64,000 bases of DNA, taken from contig JBEKAA010000017.1 in assembly GCA_050018455.1 (NCBI GenBank), positions 19,122 through 83,121 on the forward strand, in the 5' to 3' direction. The notes beneath the pieces were generated by a model. It saw only the letters and a program-made list of their open reading frames with translations. It was not told the DNA's origin and did no database searches. Of the stretch, positions 38,548 to 47,305 are shown one piece after another. Numbering within the stretch: position 1 is the stretch's first letter; each line of letters opens with the position of its first letter. This DNA comes from RBG-13-68-16 sp050018455 (GTDB lineage Bacteria; Acidobacteriota; Thermoanaerobaculia; Thermoanaerobaculales; Thermoanaerobaculaceae). Position numbers and translations under genes: made by a program.

Positions 38548-39729
38548 TCACTCCTCGCGCGCGCGGCGGTACGCCTCGCGGAACGGCAAACCCTCCTCCA
38601 CGACGAGGCGGTACGCCCGTTCGGTCGCGGCCAGCGAAGGGTCCACCGCATCGCGCATCCGGGAGGCGTTGAATTCGAGAGCGGGAAGCGCGTGCGCGAG
38701 GAGCCGGGCGCTCGCGCTTGCCGAGTCGAAGGCGCGGAACAGCGGCTTCTTGATCAGCTGCAGGTCGCGGTGGTAGCCGGAGGGCATTTTCGCCGTCACC
38801 GCCAGTACCTCGAACAGCGCGGCCACCGCCTCGCCTGTGCGCCCCCGGACCAGCTCGAAAGGATCCGGGTTGCGCTTCTGCGGCAGCATCGATGAGCCGG
38901 TCGTCAGCTCCGGCGGGAGCTTCACGAAACCGAACTCCGCGGTCGCGAACAGGCAGAGGTCCGCAGCCAGACGACCAAGGTCCTGCGCCAGGAGGGCGAC
39001 CTCGAATAGCGCGGAAGCTTCGGCCTTGCCGCGCGAGAGCTGCACGGCCGTCACCGGCGTGTGGGTGGCGGCAAACCCGAGGTCCTGCGTCGTCCGCTCG
39101 CGGTCCAGCTCGAACACGGGCACGCCGTACCCGGCCGCGGAGCCGAGCGGATTGAGGTCGGCCCTGCGCTTGGCGGCGCGCAGCCCGGCGGCGCCGTCGC
39201 GGATCTCGGAGGCGAAGGCGAGCGCCCAGAGACCGAGCGTCGAGGGCATCGCCCGCTGCATGTGGGTGTACCCCGGCATGACCAGCGAGCCGAGCCTGAC
39301 CGCGATCCCATCGAGCGCCGCGGCGGTCCGCTCCGCCTCGCCGGCCAGGGCTTCCAGCGCATCCTTGAGCCACAGACGAAGCGCCGCGAGCACCTGGTCG
39401 TTGCGCGAGCGGCCGAGATGGATCCGCTCGCCCGCCTCACCGGCGGCTTCGACGAGCCGGTTCTCGAGCGCCGTGTGGCAGTCCTCGTCCTCGAGCCGGA
39501 CGCGCCACTCGCCCCGCGCGTGCGCCTCCCCGATCGCGCGCAGCGCGGACTGCAGTGCGGCATGGTCGGCCGCGGAAAGGAGCTTGGCGGCGTGCAGCGC
39601 CGACGCGTGCGCCGCCGATGCCCTGATGTCGTAGCGGACGAGACGCTCGTCCAGCACGTAGTCGTCGCCCGCCGTGTACGCGAGCACGATCGCGTCCAGC
39701 GGCTCGTTGCGATCCCAGAGCCTGGTCAT
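38548..39729 (-). CDS. argH: Argininosuccinate lyase
   Basis: A 393-residue enzyme cleaving argininosuccinate to arginine and fumarate, the last step of the pathway. Signature GSSMLPQKRNPD and the catalytic-region HLGRSRNDQ are present. The protein is shorter than most ArgH (about 440-460) because the C-terminal helices after PFREAYRRAREE are nearly absent. I found no frameshift that would restore them, so either this is a short variant or the end is truncated. The start overlaps the argE stop by 4 bp. Confidence 0.92.
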   Translation of the reverse strand: MTRLWDRNEPLDAIVLAYTAGDDYVLDERLVRYDIRASAAHASALHAAKLLSAADHAALQSALRAIGEAHARGEWRVRLEDEDCHTALENRLVEAAGEAGERIHLGRSRNDQVLAALRLWLKDALEALAGEAERTAAALDGIAVRLGSLVMPGYTHMQRAMPSTLGLWALAFASEIRDGAAGLRAAKRRADLNPLGSAAGYGVPVFELDRERTTQDLGFAATHTPVTAVQLSRGKAEASALFEVALLAQDLGRLAADLCLFATAEFGFVKLPPELTTGSSMLPQKRNPDPFELVRGRTGEAVAALFEVLAVTAKMPSGYHRDLQLIKKPLFRAFDSASASARLLAHALPALEFNASRMRDAVDPSLAATERAYRLVVEEGLPFREAYRRAREE

Positions 39730-40820
39730 GCCGCCCTCCCTTCCGCGAGGAAACCCCGGCACGCGCGCACCACCCTCTCGTAGAACCGCGCGCCCTCGAG
39801 CACCTCGCTCTCGAAGACGTACTCGTCGGGCGTGTGCGAGCGCTCGCTCTTTCCAGGCCCGACCTTGATCCCGGGGATCCCGCTGAAGAACACAAGGTCC
39901 GACAGGCCGCGAGAGCCGAACGTGCGCGCGCCGGGACGCGCGCCGAGAGCAGCCTTCACCAGCGGGTGGTCCTCGGCGATCTCGTACGGGCGCAAACGAT
40001 TCGAAAGCACCCGCAGCTCGCCGGAAACCAGCGCCCGCAGGCGTGTCACGATCTCGCCCGGCCCGGGTTCCGGGTTGGCCCGCACGTCCAGGATGCACGA
40101 GGCCTCGGCCGGGACCATGTTGCGCGCCGTGCCGCCGCTGACGACGGTGGGCTCGATCGTGACCGGACCCAGCCGCGGATCCGCCGGGCCGAGGTCCACA
40201 CCTTCGAGCGCGACGAGGTCGTGCGCCAACGTGCGGATCGCGTTGTCGGCCCCGAGAGCCCGGCCGTGCGCCGCGTGGCAGGCGCGGCCCTTTCCGCGCA
40301 GCTCCAGAACGAGCAATCCCTTCTGCGCGGTGGCCACGTCGAGGCCGGTCGGCTCCCCGACGACGACGACATCGGGCTTGAGGCCCTGGCGCCCGAGCTC
40401 CGGCACCAGCGCCTCGCTGCCCCGGCTGCCCACCTCCTCCTCGGCCGACAGGGCGAGCAGCACCCGTACGCCGAGCTCGTTCGTCTCCGCCGCCAGGCGA
40501 AGGAACGCGGCGGTCATTGCCGCCGCGGCGGCCTTGGCGTCGTTGCTCCCTAACCCGAACACACGTCCCCCGGCGACGGCGGGCTCGTGCGGCGGCCGCG
40601 TCCACCCCGGGGAGGCGGGCACGGTGTCGAGGTGCGAGTTAAGGCACACCACCGGCCCGCGACTGACGGCCGCGTAGAGGTTGTTGCCGAAGCGACGCGC
40701 CTCGATCCCGGCTTCAGCGAGCCTCCGCGCGAGGTATTCGGCGAGCGGGCCCTCGTTCCCGGAGATCGAGGGGATCGCGACCATTTCCCGGTGGAGCGCC
40801 AGCAGCTCCGCGTCGTTCAC
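39726..40820 (-). CDS. argE: N-acyl-citrulline/ornithine deacylase (ArgE/DapE-type M20)
   Basis: A 364-residue zinc M20 peptidase-family hydrolase. Metal ligands and catalytic residues are in NSHLDTVP (H, D), GLGSNDAKA (bridging D), SAEEEVGSRG (catalytic and ligand Glu), GEPTGLD and the late SERSHTPDEYV histidine. In this operon the carbamoyltransferase acts on acylated ornithine, so the deacylase most likely works on N-acyl-citrulline, as ArgE' does in Xanthomonas. That is inference from context. Overlaps argB and argH by 4 bp each. Confidence 0.88.
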   Translation of the reverse strand: MNDAELLALHREMVAIPSISGNEGPLAEYLARRLAEAGIEARRFGNNLYAAVSRGPVVCLNSHLDTVPASPGWTRPPHEPAVAGGRVFGLGSNDAKAAAAAMTAAFLRLAAETNELGVRVLLALSAEEEVGSRGSEALVPELGRQGLKPDVVVVGEPTGLDVATAQKGLLVLELRGKGRACHAAHGRALGADNAIRTLAHDLVALEGVDLGPADPRLGPVTIEPTVVSGGTARNMVPAEASCILDVRANPEPGPGEIVTRLRALVSGELRVLSNRLRPYEIAEDHPLVKAALGARPGARTFGSRGLSDLVFFSGIPGIKVGPGKSERSHTPDEYVFESEVLEGARFYERVVRACRGFLAEGRAA

Positions 40821-41782
40821 GGAGCCACCCCCCCGGCGGCGACACGCCCGTCGGCGCCGTGCTCCGCCGGAGGCAACTCGCCGATGTCGGTCACGATCAA
40901 CGTCCCCGCGCCCTCGTTGGTGAACACCTCAATGAGCAGGCTCTGGGCCTGCCGGTACCCGACGATGTGCACCCTCCGCACGCCCCCGCCGAGAGCCAGC
41001 CGCGCCGCGTTGACCTTCGGGAGCATGCCGCCGACCAGCGCGCCGCGCTGCTCCATGGCGGCGAGGCCGGAGAGGTCGGTGCAGCTGATCATCGAGGCGA
41101 GGTCGGCCCTGTCCTCGAGGATCCCCGGCGTGTCGGTGAGGAAAATGAGCTTCTCGGAGTCGAGGGCGCACGCGATCGTGGCCGCCGCCGTGTCGGCGTT
41201 GACGTTGAGCACGCGCCCGCCGTCGTCGGCCGAGATCGGGCTGACGACGGGCACGAAGCCGGCGGCAAGCAGCTTGTCGAGCACCGTACGATCCACAGAC
41301 ACGAGGTCGCCGACCTCGCCGAAGTCCACCTCGACCGGTCCCTCCTCGCCCTCCACCTCCACCGGCGGGCGGAGGCGGGCGCGCAGGAGCGCGGCGTCCA
41401 CCCCGGAGACCCCGATTGCCGGCAGGTGCGCCGCCCGGCACGCGGCCAGCACCGCGGTGTTCACCGACCCGTTGAGCGTCATCACCGCCGCCTCGAGCGC
41501 CGCGGGCGTCGTCACCCGGCGGCCGTTGACGAAACGCGTCTCGATCCCCAGCCGGCCGGCGAGGTCGGTGGTCTGCGGCCCGCCGCCGTGCACCAGCACT
41601 ACACGGATCCCGACCTCGCGCAGCACGTTTATCTGCTCCGCCATCTGCCGCAGCGCGGCGCCGTCGGAGCCGAGCGCTCCTCCCAGCTTGATCACGAACA
41701 CCCGACCCTTGTACAGCCGGATGTAGGGCAAGGCCCGGGTGAGGCCCGCCATCGTCGCTTCCCTGTCGTACGGGCCGGTCAT
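40817..41782 (-). CDS. argB: N-acetyl (acyl) glutamate kinase
   Basis: A 321-residue amino-acid-kinase-family protein phosphorylating N-acylglutamate. Motifs: VIKLGGALG, VHGGGPQTTDL, RFVNGRRVTT, VLNVNADTAA and the closing EGAGTLIV. No acetyltransferase (GNAT) domain is fused to it, so it does not itself supply the first pathway step. The N-terminal extension (about residues 1-25) is typical of the arginine-sensitive type, suggesting feedback control. Confidence 0.95.
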   Translation of the reverse strand: MTGPYDREATMAGLTRALPYIRLYKGRVFVIKLGGALGSDGAALRQMAEQINVLREVGIRVVLVHGGGPQTTDLAGRLGIETRFVNGRRVTTPAALEAAVMTLNGSVNTAVLAACRAAHLPAIGVSGVDAALLRARLRPPVEVEGEEGPVEVDFGEVGDLVSVDRTVLDKLLAAGFVPVVSPISADDGGRVLNVNADTAAATIACALDSEKLIFLTDTPGILEDRADLASMISCTDLSGLAAMEQRGALVGGMLPKVNAARLALGGGVRRVHIVGYRQAQSLLIEVFTNEGAGTLIVTDIGELPPAEHGADGRVAAGGVAP

Positions 41783-42789
41783 GCGCCCTCCTCCCCCAAC
41801 ATCTCCACGAGCAGCGCCTTCTGCGCGTACAACCGGTTGGCCGCCTCACGCACGACGACGCTGCGCGGTCCGTCCAGGACCTCGTCGGTCACCTTCACGT
41901 TGCGGCGCACCGGCAGGCAGTGCATGAACTTCGCCTCCGGCCGCGCGGCCTCAAACCATGACTCCGCCACGCACCACTCGCGCAGCGGCGCCCGCACTTT
42001 GGCTTCCTCCTCGGGGCGCCCGTACAGCGAAGGCGCGGTCCACGACTTCGCGTACAGCACGTGCGCCCCCTCCATTCCGGCGTTGCGGTCCGAGGTCTCC
42101 TCCACCGTGCCCCCGGAGCGGGCGGCCAGCGCCCGCGCCCGCGTCATGATCGCGGCCGGAAGCTCGAACCCGTCGGGGCGCAGGACCGTGACGTGCATCC
42201 CTCGCCGCGCCGCCATCGCCAGCGCCGATGCCGGCACCGCGTACGGCAGCGCCTTCGGGTGGTACGCCCACGACAGCACGAACTTGCCGCCCCGCCGGGG
42301 CACGCGGAAATCGTCGAGGGTCTTCCAGTCCCCAAGAGCCTGGCACGGGTGGGAAGCGGCCGACTCCAGGTTGATGAACGGAACCGGCGACAGGCTCGCC
42401 ATCGTCCGGATCACCCCGTCGGAGAGGTCCTCGGCGAGGTCCGCGCCGCGCGCGAAACACCGCACGGCCATGGCGTCGGCGTACTGTCCGAGCACGGGGA
42501 TCGCCTCGCGCACGTGCTCGACGGCATCACCGTCCATCACGGCGCCGTCGCGCATCTCGAGCTTCCACGAGCCAGTCCCCGGGGAGATCACGAACGAGCT
42601 GCCCCCGAGCTGCGCGACCCCCGCCTGCATCGAGGCGAGCGTCCGCAGCGAGGGGTTCATGAACAGGAGCGCGACGATTCGCCCGGACAGCGGTCGGGTC
42701 GAGGGCCTGTGCTCCAGCTCGCCCGCGCGGGCGAGCACCGCCTCCAGCCGTTGGTCGTCGAGGTCGTCCAAATCGAGGAACCTTTTCAT
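41779..42789 (-). CDS. argF': N-acyl-ornithine carbamoyltransferase, probably N-succinylornithine type
   Basis: A 336-residue transcarbamylase of the AOTCase/SOTCase branch, not ordinary OTCase. It has FMNPSLRT where OTCases have the STRTR motif, plus the branch motifs VMDGDAVEH, SWAYHPKALPYAVP, YAKSW and MHCLPVRRN. Position 90 is Val. As I recall the published structures, Xanthomonas acetylornithine enzyme has Glu here, Bacteroides succinylornithine enzyme has Pro, and Glu-to-Val/Pro/Ser changes switch preference to succinylornithine. Local sequence (SWKLE, EAIPV, SFAR-like CFAR) is nearer to the Bacteroides form. It sits mid-operon, with 4-bp overlaps on both sides. Confidence 0.9.
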   Translation of the reverse strand: MKRFLDLDDLDDQRLEAVLARAGELEHRPSTRPLSGRIVALLFMNPSLRTLASMQAGVAQLGGSSFVISPGTGSWKLEMRDGAVMDGDAVEHVREAIPVLGQYADAMAVRCFARGADLAEDLSDGVIRTMASLSPVPFINLESAASHPCQALGDWKTLDDFRVPRRGGKFVLSWAYHPKALPYAVPASALAMAARRGMHVTVLRPDGFELPAAIMTRARALAARSGGTVEETSDRNAGMEGAHVLYAKSWTAPSLYGRPEEEAKVRAPLREWCVAESWFEAARPEAKFMHCLPVRRNVKVTDEVLDGPRSVVVREAANRLYAQKALLVEMLGEEGA

Positions 42790-43955
42790 CCCGAGATCTC
42801 CTTCAGCGCCGCGACCAACTTGTCCACGTGCGCGTCCTCCAGCACCAGCGGCGGGAGCAGCCGAACGATGTGCGGATCCGCGGCGCCGCCCGCCACGATC
42901 TTCCTGTCACGCAAACGGGCCAGGACCTCCTTGGCCGGGGGACGCGTGCGCAGGCCGAGCAAGTAGCCCATACCCTGCACGGCGGTGACCGGCCCGGTAC
43001 CGCATTCGAGCTGCAGGCGCTCGGAAAGGCGCCGCACCCGCGCGAGCAGCCCTTCCTCCTCGATGGTCCGGATGACCGCCTCGACGAGTGCCATCGCCAG
43101 CGGACCGCCACCGAACGTCGTGCCGAGGTCCCCCTTCCCGATGCGCGAGGCGAGAGCCTCCCCCACCATCACCGCCCCCACCGGAAAACCGCCTCCCAGC
43201 CCCTTGGCCGTGGTCAGCACGTCGGGAACCACCCCGAACGCCTGCGCCGCGAAAGGCCACCCCGTGCGGCCCATCCCGCACTGCACCTCGTCGAAGATCA
43301 GGACTGCGCCGGCGCCCGTGGCGGTCTCGCGCGCCCGGGTGAGGAACTCCGGGGAAAGCGCCCGAGCGCCCGCCACGCCCTGGACGGGCTCGAGGATCAC
43401 CGCCGCGACGTCGGCCGTCACCGCCGGTCCGAGCGCGGCGACGTCGTCGAACGGCACCCAGGTCACGGGAAACGGCTCGGCCGGAAACGCGTACCACCTC
43501 TCGTGACCGGCGGTGACGGCTCCGGCCGCCGCCGTCCGCCCGTGAAACGCGCCCTCGATCGCGACGACCCGAGAGCGGCCGGTCGTGCGGAAGGCGACGC
43601 GCAGCGCGTTCTCGTTGGCCTCGGCCCCGGAGTTGACGAAGAACACGCGCGTGAGCCCCGGCGGTCCGAAGCGCGCCAGCGCCTCGGCGGCGCGGTCGCG
43701 AACGTCGAGCGGGACGAGGTTCGACTGGAAGAACAGCGTGCGCGCCTGCTTCTCGAGCGCCTCGAGGAGCGCCGGGTGGCCGTACCCGAGGGCCGCCACC
43801 GCGTGCCCGCCGTAGAAGTCCAGGTACCGCTCGCCCGCGGCCGTGTAGAGGAACACGCCCTCGCCGCGCACCGGACGGAAATCGATTTGGTCGAACACGT
43901 CGAGGAGCGCCGGGGAGCCGACCCCTGGCGGCGAGGCGTTGGCCGGTCCGCGCAT
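42786..43955 (-). CDS. argD: Acetylornithine-type aminotransferase
   Basis: A 389-residue class III PLP aminotransferase converting N-acyl-glutamate semialdehyde to N-acyl-ornithine. Motifs: FYGGHAVAALGYGHP, VNSGAEANENA (phosphate binding), ILEPVQGVAG, FDEVQCGMGRTG, and the PLP lysine in LTTAKGLGGGFP. The ATG at 43955 lies 2 nt after the argC stop. The length and motifs fit ArgD; succinyl versus acetyl preference cannot be seen. Confidence 0.95.
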   Translation of the reverse strand: MRGPANASPPGVGSPALLDVFDQIDFRPVRGEGVFLYTAAGERYLDFYGGHAVAALGYGHPALLEALEKQARTLFFQSNLVPLDVRDRAAEALARFGPPGLTRVFFVNSGAEANENALRVAFRTTGRSRVVAIEGAFHGRTAAAGAVTAGHERWYAFPAEPFPVTWVPFDDVAALGPAVTADVAAVILEPVQGVAGARALSPEFLTRARETATGAGAVLIFDEVQCGMGRTGWPFAAQAFGVVPDVLTTAKGLGGGFPVGAVMVGEALASRIGKGDLGTTFGGGPLAMALVEAVIRTIEEEGLLARVRRLSERLQLECGTGPVTAVQGMGYLLGLRTRPPAKEVLARLRDRKIVAGGAADPHIVRLLPPLVLEDAHVDKLVAALKEISG

Positions 43956-43957
43956 GC

Positions 43958-45031
43958 TCAGTGCCACCCCAGGCCGGGCAGCCGCAAACCCGCGTCCTCG
44001 TCCAGGCCGAGGAGCCGGTTCATCCACTGCACGCCGCCGCCGGCCGCGCCCTTCACGAGGTTGTCGATCACCGAGGTCACCACCGCCGTGCGGCCGCGCG
44101 TCGCGACGCCGATCCGGCAGCGGTTGGTGCCGACGACCTCGTTCAGCTTCGGGGGTTCCACGGATGCGGCCACGAACGGACTGCCCCGGTAGAAACCGTT
44201 GACGGCCTCCGCCAGCGCCGACGGCGTCGCGGCCTCCTTGAGCGACAGCCTGAGCGTCGCGTGGATCCCCCTCACGAACGGGCCCGAGTGCGCCACGAAC
44301 TCCACCTCCGGTTCCTCGCCGCCGCAGGCGGGCGCGAGCAGCCGGCGCATCTCCGGCTCGTGACGGTGGGTGAGCGGCGCGTACGCGTACACGTTGCCGC
44401 TGCGCTCCGGATGGTGGGTCCCCGCCACGGGCGAACGCCCGCTGCCGGAGCTGCCCGTCACCGCCGAAGCGAAGACGACGCCTTCCCCCAGGCCCAGTGC
44501 AAAGAACGGATACGCCGCCAGCGTCACGGCCGTGGTGAAGCACCCGGGCTGCGCCGCGTGGGCGGAAGGCCTGCCGGGGTGGTGCTCCGGCACCGCGCAC
44601 ACGAACGAGCCGCACCGGTGCGGAGCGCCGTGAGCGTGCCCGTACACCGCCTCGAACTCCGCCGGCTCTGCGTAGCGAAAGTCGGCCGAGAGGTCCACCG
44701 CGCGCGCCGGCGCCCCCGCCGTCGCCGCCTCGGACAGCACGCCGTCCAGCATCGCCGCCGTCGAGCCGTGCGGCGTGGCTGCGAAGATCGCCACCGGCTC
44801 GCCGCGACGGAAATGGCCGCTCACCTCGGCGACCTCCTGGAAGCGCAGCTCCTCGGAAAACGACCCGGCGAGGTGCGGGAAGGACAACGTCACCTTTTCG
44901 CCGACGTGGCTCGCGGAGGCCACGGCGACGACCCGCAAGACCGGGTGGCATGCGAGCAGCCGCAGCACCTCGCCGGCCACGTATCCGTTGCCCCCCAGCA
45001 CCACCGCCGGGATCGAGCCGTGCTCAGCCAC
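43958..45031 (-). CDS. argC: N-acyl-gamma-glutamyl-phosphate reductase
   Basis: A 357-residue NADP-dependent reductase of the aspartate-semialdehyde-dehydrogenase fold. N-terminal GGNGYVAGEVLRLL binds nucleotide, and the catalytic Cys lies in AAQPGCFTTAV (about residue 152). The family tail KGAAGGGVQWMN is intact. GTG start at 45031, overlapping the end of the upstream P-loop gene by 8 bp. Confidence 0.95.
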   Translation of the reverse strand: MAEHGSIPAVVLGGNGYVAGEVLRLLACHPVLRVVAVASASHVGEKVTLSFPHLAGSFSEELRFQEVAEVSGHFRRGEPVAIFAATPHGSTAAMLDGVLSEAATAGAPARAVDLSADFRYAEPAEFEAVYGHAHGAPHRCGSFVCAVPEHHPGRPSAHAAQPGCFTTAVTLAAYPFFALGLGEGVVFASAVTGSSGSGRSPVAGTHHPERSGNVYAYAPLTHRHEPEMRRLLAPACGGEEPEVEFVAHSGPFVRGIHATLRLSLKEAATPSALAEAVNGFYRGSPFVAASVEPPKLNEVVGTNRCRIGVATRGRTAVVTSVIDNLVKGAAGGGVQWMNRLLGLDEDAGLRLPGLGWH

Positions 45032-46103
45032 CGGCCTGTCCGTTCACGGCCGGGGGGGTGATCGCGAGCCTTTCGAGAACCAGGGAGGCGAGCGCGGCCG
45101 CGTCGGTGCGGGCGTTGATTCCCGGCACGCCGGTTTCCTTCTCGATGAGGCTCGTCCCGGCGATGTTGTCGGTGGCGGGGCCGGTGATCACGGAGGCGGC
45201 GAGCCCGTAGCGGTCCGCGAGCAACCGCACGCCCCCCCACGCCGCGACGGGATCGTTTGCCGCCAGGACCAGCGCGCGGAAGCTCCTGGAAAGCTCGGGG
45301 TCCGCCAGGATCGCGTCCACGCCGTACAACCCGAGCAGCCCGTCGCCGAGCTCGAGCACGATCACGTCCGGCCGGTCCGCGGCGAGGTGCGTGAGGATCG
45401 TGCGCGCCACCCGCGGCGCCACGGCGGCGGAGGTGGTCACCACACCGAGGTCGGTGAAGATCAGCGTGCGCTGCGCCCCGGCGTCTTCCATGGCGAGGAT
45501 GTCGCGGCGGAGCGACACGCCGGTGGCCTTCCCGGCCGCCACCCGCAGCCCCCGGTGGGCGAACGCCTGGATCAGCGAGCACGCCGCCTGGGTCTTCCCG
45601 GCGTTCATGCACGTGCCGACCACCGCCACCACCGGGACCGCCCCGACCTCGAGCGCCTCCCCGAGCGGCAGCGCGCCCTGCGCGATGTGCGCGGGCAGCC
45701 CGACCCTCTCGCCGAGATACGGGAAGTGCAGCACCTGACCCAGCACCTCGCACGCGAACGGGTTCCCGAGGTCGGGGTTGATCCCGTCGCAGACTCCGAT
45801 CACTCCGCCGATGTTGAGGATGTTGACGGTGTCCCCGACGTTCACCGCCTTGGGCAGGTACCCCGAGTAGCCGAACAGCGCCTTGCGGTGGCCGAGCGCC
45901 CCGGCGACGACATCCCCGGGCTTGATGACCGAGAAGCGGCCCGACGGCAGCTCGAGCTGGTTGTACGTGCTCTTGGCGGTGAGCACCCGCACGACGACGA
46001 CGCCCCCCTCGACGGCCGGGATCTCCGCGCCGAGGCGCACCTCGCGCGAGAGGCGGCAGGTGGCGGTCACCGAGCCGATCTTGTCCACCAGGACCTTCTT
46101 CAC
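45024..46103 (-). CDS. P-loop protein of unknown function within the arginine operon
   Basis: A 359-residue protein. Residues 1-145 look like a beta-rich domain (LGAEIPAVEGGVVVVRVL, FSVIKPGDVVAGALG, GDTVNILNIGG). Residues 155-340 are a SIMIBI-like P-loop domain with Walker A GTCMNAGKT (about 168) and a possible acidic segment VIVLELGDGLLGL. GTG start, overlapping the argG stop by 4 bp (GTGA) and argC by 8 bp, so it is a full operon member. Not recognised as a known arginine enzyme. The operon lacks an N-acylglutamate synthase, which makes this gene the natural candidate. DUF1611 P-loop proteins include an N-acetyltransferase for D-glutamate, as I recall, but membership there is not shown. Confidence 0.8.
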   Translation of the reverse strand: MKKVLVDKIGSVTATCRLSREVRLGAEIPAVEGGVVVVRVLTAKSTYNQLELPSGRFSVIKPGDVVAGALGHRKALFGYSGYLPKAVNVGDTVNILNIGGVIGVCDGINPDLGNPFACEVLGQVLHFPYLGERVGLPAHIAQGALPLGEALEVGAVPVVAVVGTCMNAGKTQAACSLIQAFAHRGLRVAAGKATGVSLRRDILAMEDAGAQRTLIFTDLGVVTTSAAVAPRVARTILTHLAADRPDVIVLELGDGLLGLYGVDAILADPELSRSFRALVLAANDPVAAWGGVRLLADRYGLAASVITGPATDNIAGTSLIEKETGVPGINARTDAAALASLVLERLAITPPAVNGQAGG

Positions 46104-47305
46104 GGCTGCTCCCCGCCGGCGCGCACGTGCAGCATCCCGGGGAGGGCGAGCATGCGCGAGAAGCCGCGCGCGTCGGCCGCCGTCCACTCCCCCGCGGCCT
46201 CGCCGTACACGGCGCGCGACGCGGCCTTGAGGGAGTGCGGCGAGGACACCCCCTCCACGAACAGCGCGCCCGGACGCAGCAGCAGGTGCACGTCGCCGGT
46301 GACGCGCTCCTGGGAGCAGGCGAACGCCGCCTCGATGTCCCGGCACACCGGGTCGAGGAACTGCCCCTCGTGGACGAGGTCGCCGTACACCGCGGCAAGC
46401 GAGTCCTTCACCCGTTGCTGGCGCGCGGTGAGGGTCAGCTTCTCCAGCTCCCGGTGCGCGCTGATGAGGGTGACGGCCGCGGGCGCCTCGAACGCCACCC
46501 TCCCCTTGAGGCCGAAGATCGTGTCGCCGAGGTGAATCCCGCGGCCGATGCCGAACGCCCCGCAGAGAACGTTGAGCTTCTCGACCAGCTCGACCGGCGA
46601 CGTCGCCGTACCGTCCAGCGCGGCCGGGACGCCCCGATCGAAGCGCACCGTGTGTCGCTGGGGAGCGCGCGGGCTCTCGAACGCGCCTTTCGTCAGCACC
46701 CACGCGTCTTCCGGCAGCGGCTCGACCGTGTCGGTGGTTTCGCGGCCGCCGATCGTGCACCCCCACAACCCTGTGTTCACCGAGTAGGCGGCCCGTCCCG
46801 CGGGCCACTCGAGCCCCCGCTCGCGGAGGTACTCCACCTCCTGCGCGCGGCTGAACCCCTCGTCGCGAACGGGGGCGATGATCTCGAGGTCGGGCGCGAG
46901 CGTCCGCAGCGCCACCTCGAACCGCACCTGGTCGTTGCCCGCTGCCGTGCAACCGTGCGCCACGGCGCTCGCGCCCTCCTGGCGGGTGACTTCGGCCACC
47001 AGGCGGGCCTGCAGCCCGCGCTCGGCGCCGACGCACAGCGGGTAGGCGTGTCCGCGAAGGACGTTGCCCATCACGAGGTACTTCAGCGTTTCGTCGAAGT
47101 AGCGGGCCCGGGCGTCGAGGAGCACGTGCCGCTCCGCGCCGAGGGCGAGTGCGGACGCCTCGAGCCGCGCCCGCTCGGCATCCGTGAGCCCTCCGGTGTC
47201 CACGGTCACGGTGACGATCGATGCGCCGTAGCGCTCCTTCAGCCACGGCACGCAGAATGACGTGTCCAGCCCGCCGGAGAACGCGAGCGCGATACGCTCA
47301 GCCAT
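46100..47305 (-). CDS. argG: Argininosuccinate synthase
   Basis: A 401-residue N-type ATP pyrophosphatase joining citrulline and aspartate. ATP loop AFSGGLDTS (residues 8-16), and the HGCTAAGNDQVRFE and EVEYLRERGLEWP segments are intact. The start overlaps the 3' end of argR by 8 bp, and the stop overlaps the next gene, giving tight coupling. Confidence 0.97.
   Translation of the reverse strand: MAERIALAFSGGLDTSFCVPWLKERYGASIVTVTVDTGGLTDAERARLEASALALGAERHVLLDARARYFDETLKYLVMGNVLRGHAYPLCVGAERGLQARLVAEVTRQEGASAVAHGCTAAGNDQVRFEVALRTLAPDLEIIAPVRDEGFSRAQEVEYLRERGLEWPAGRAAYSVNTGLWGCTIGGRETTDTVEPLPEDAWVLTKGAFESPRAPQRHTVRFDRGVPAALDGTATSPVELVEKLNVLCGAFGIGRGIHLGDTIFGLKGRVAFEAPAAVTLISAHRELEKLTLTARQQRVKDSLAAVYGDLVHEGQFLDPVCRDIEAAFACSQERVTGDVHLLLRPGALFVEGVSSPHSLKAASRAVYGEAAGEWTAADARGFSRMLALPGMLHVRAGGEQP

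Noticed and set aside
41779..42789. Calling the carbamoyltransferase ordinary ornithine carbamoyltransferase
   Set aside because: It lacks the STRTR carbamoyl-phosphate motif form of OTCase and carries the acyl-ornithine branch motifs instead.
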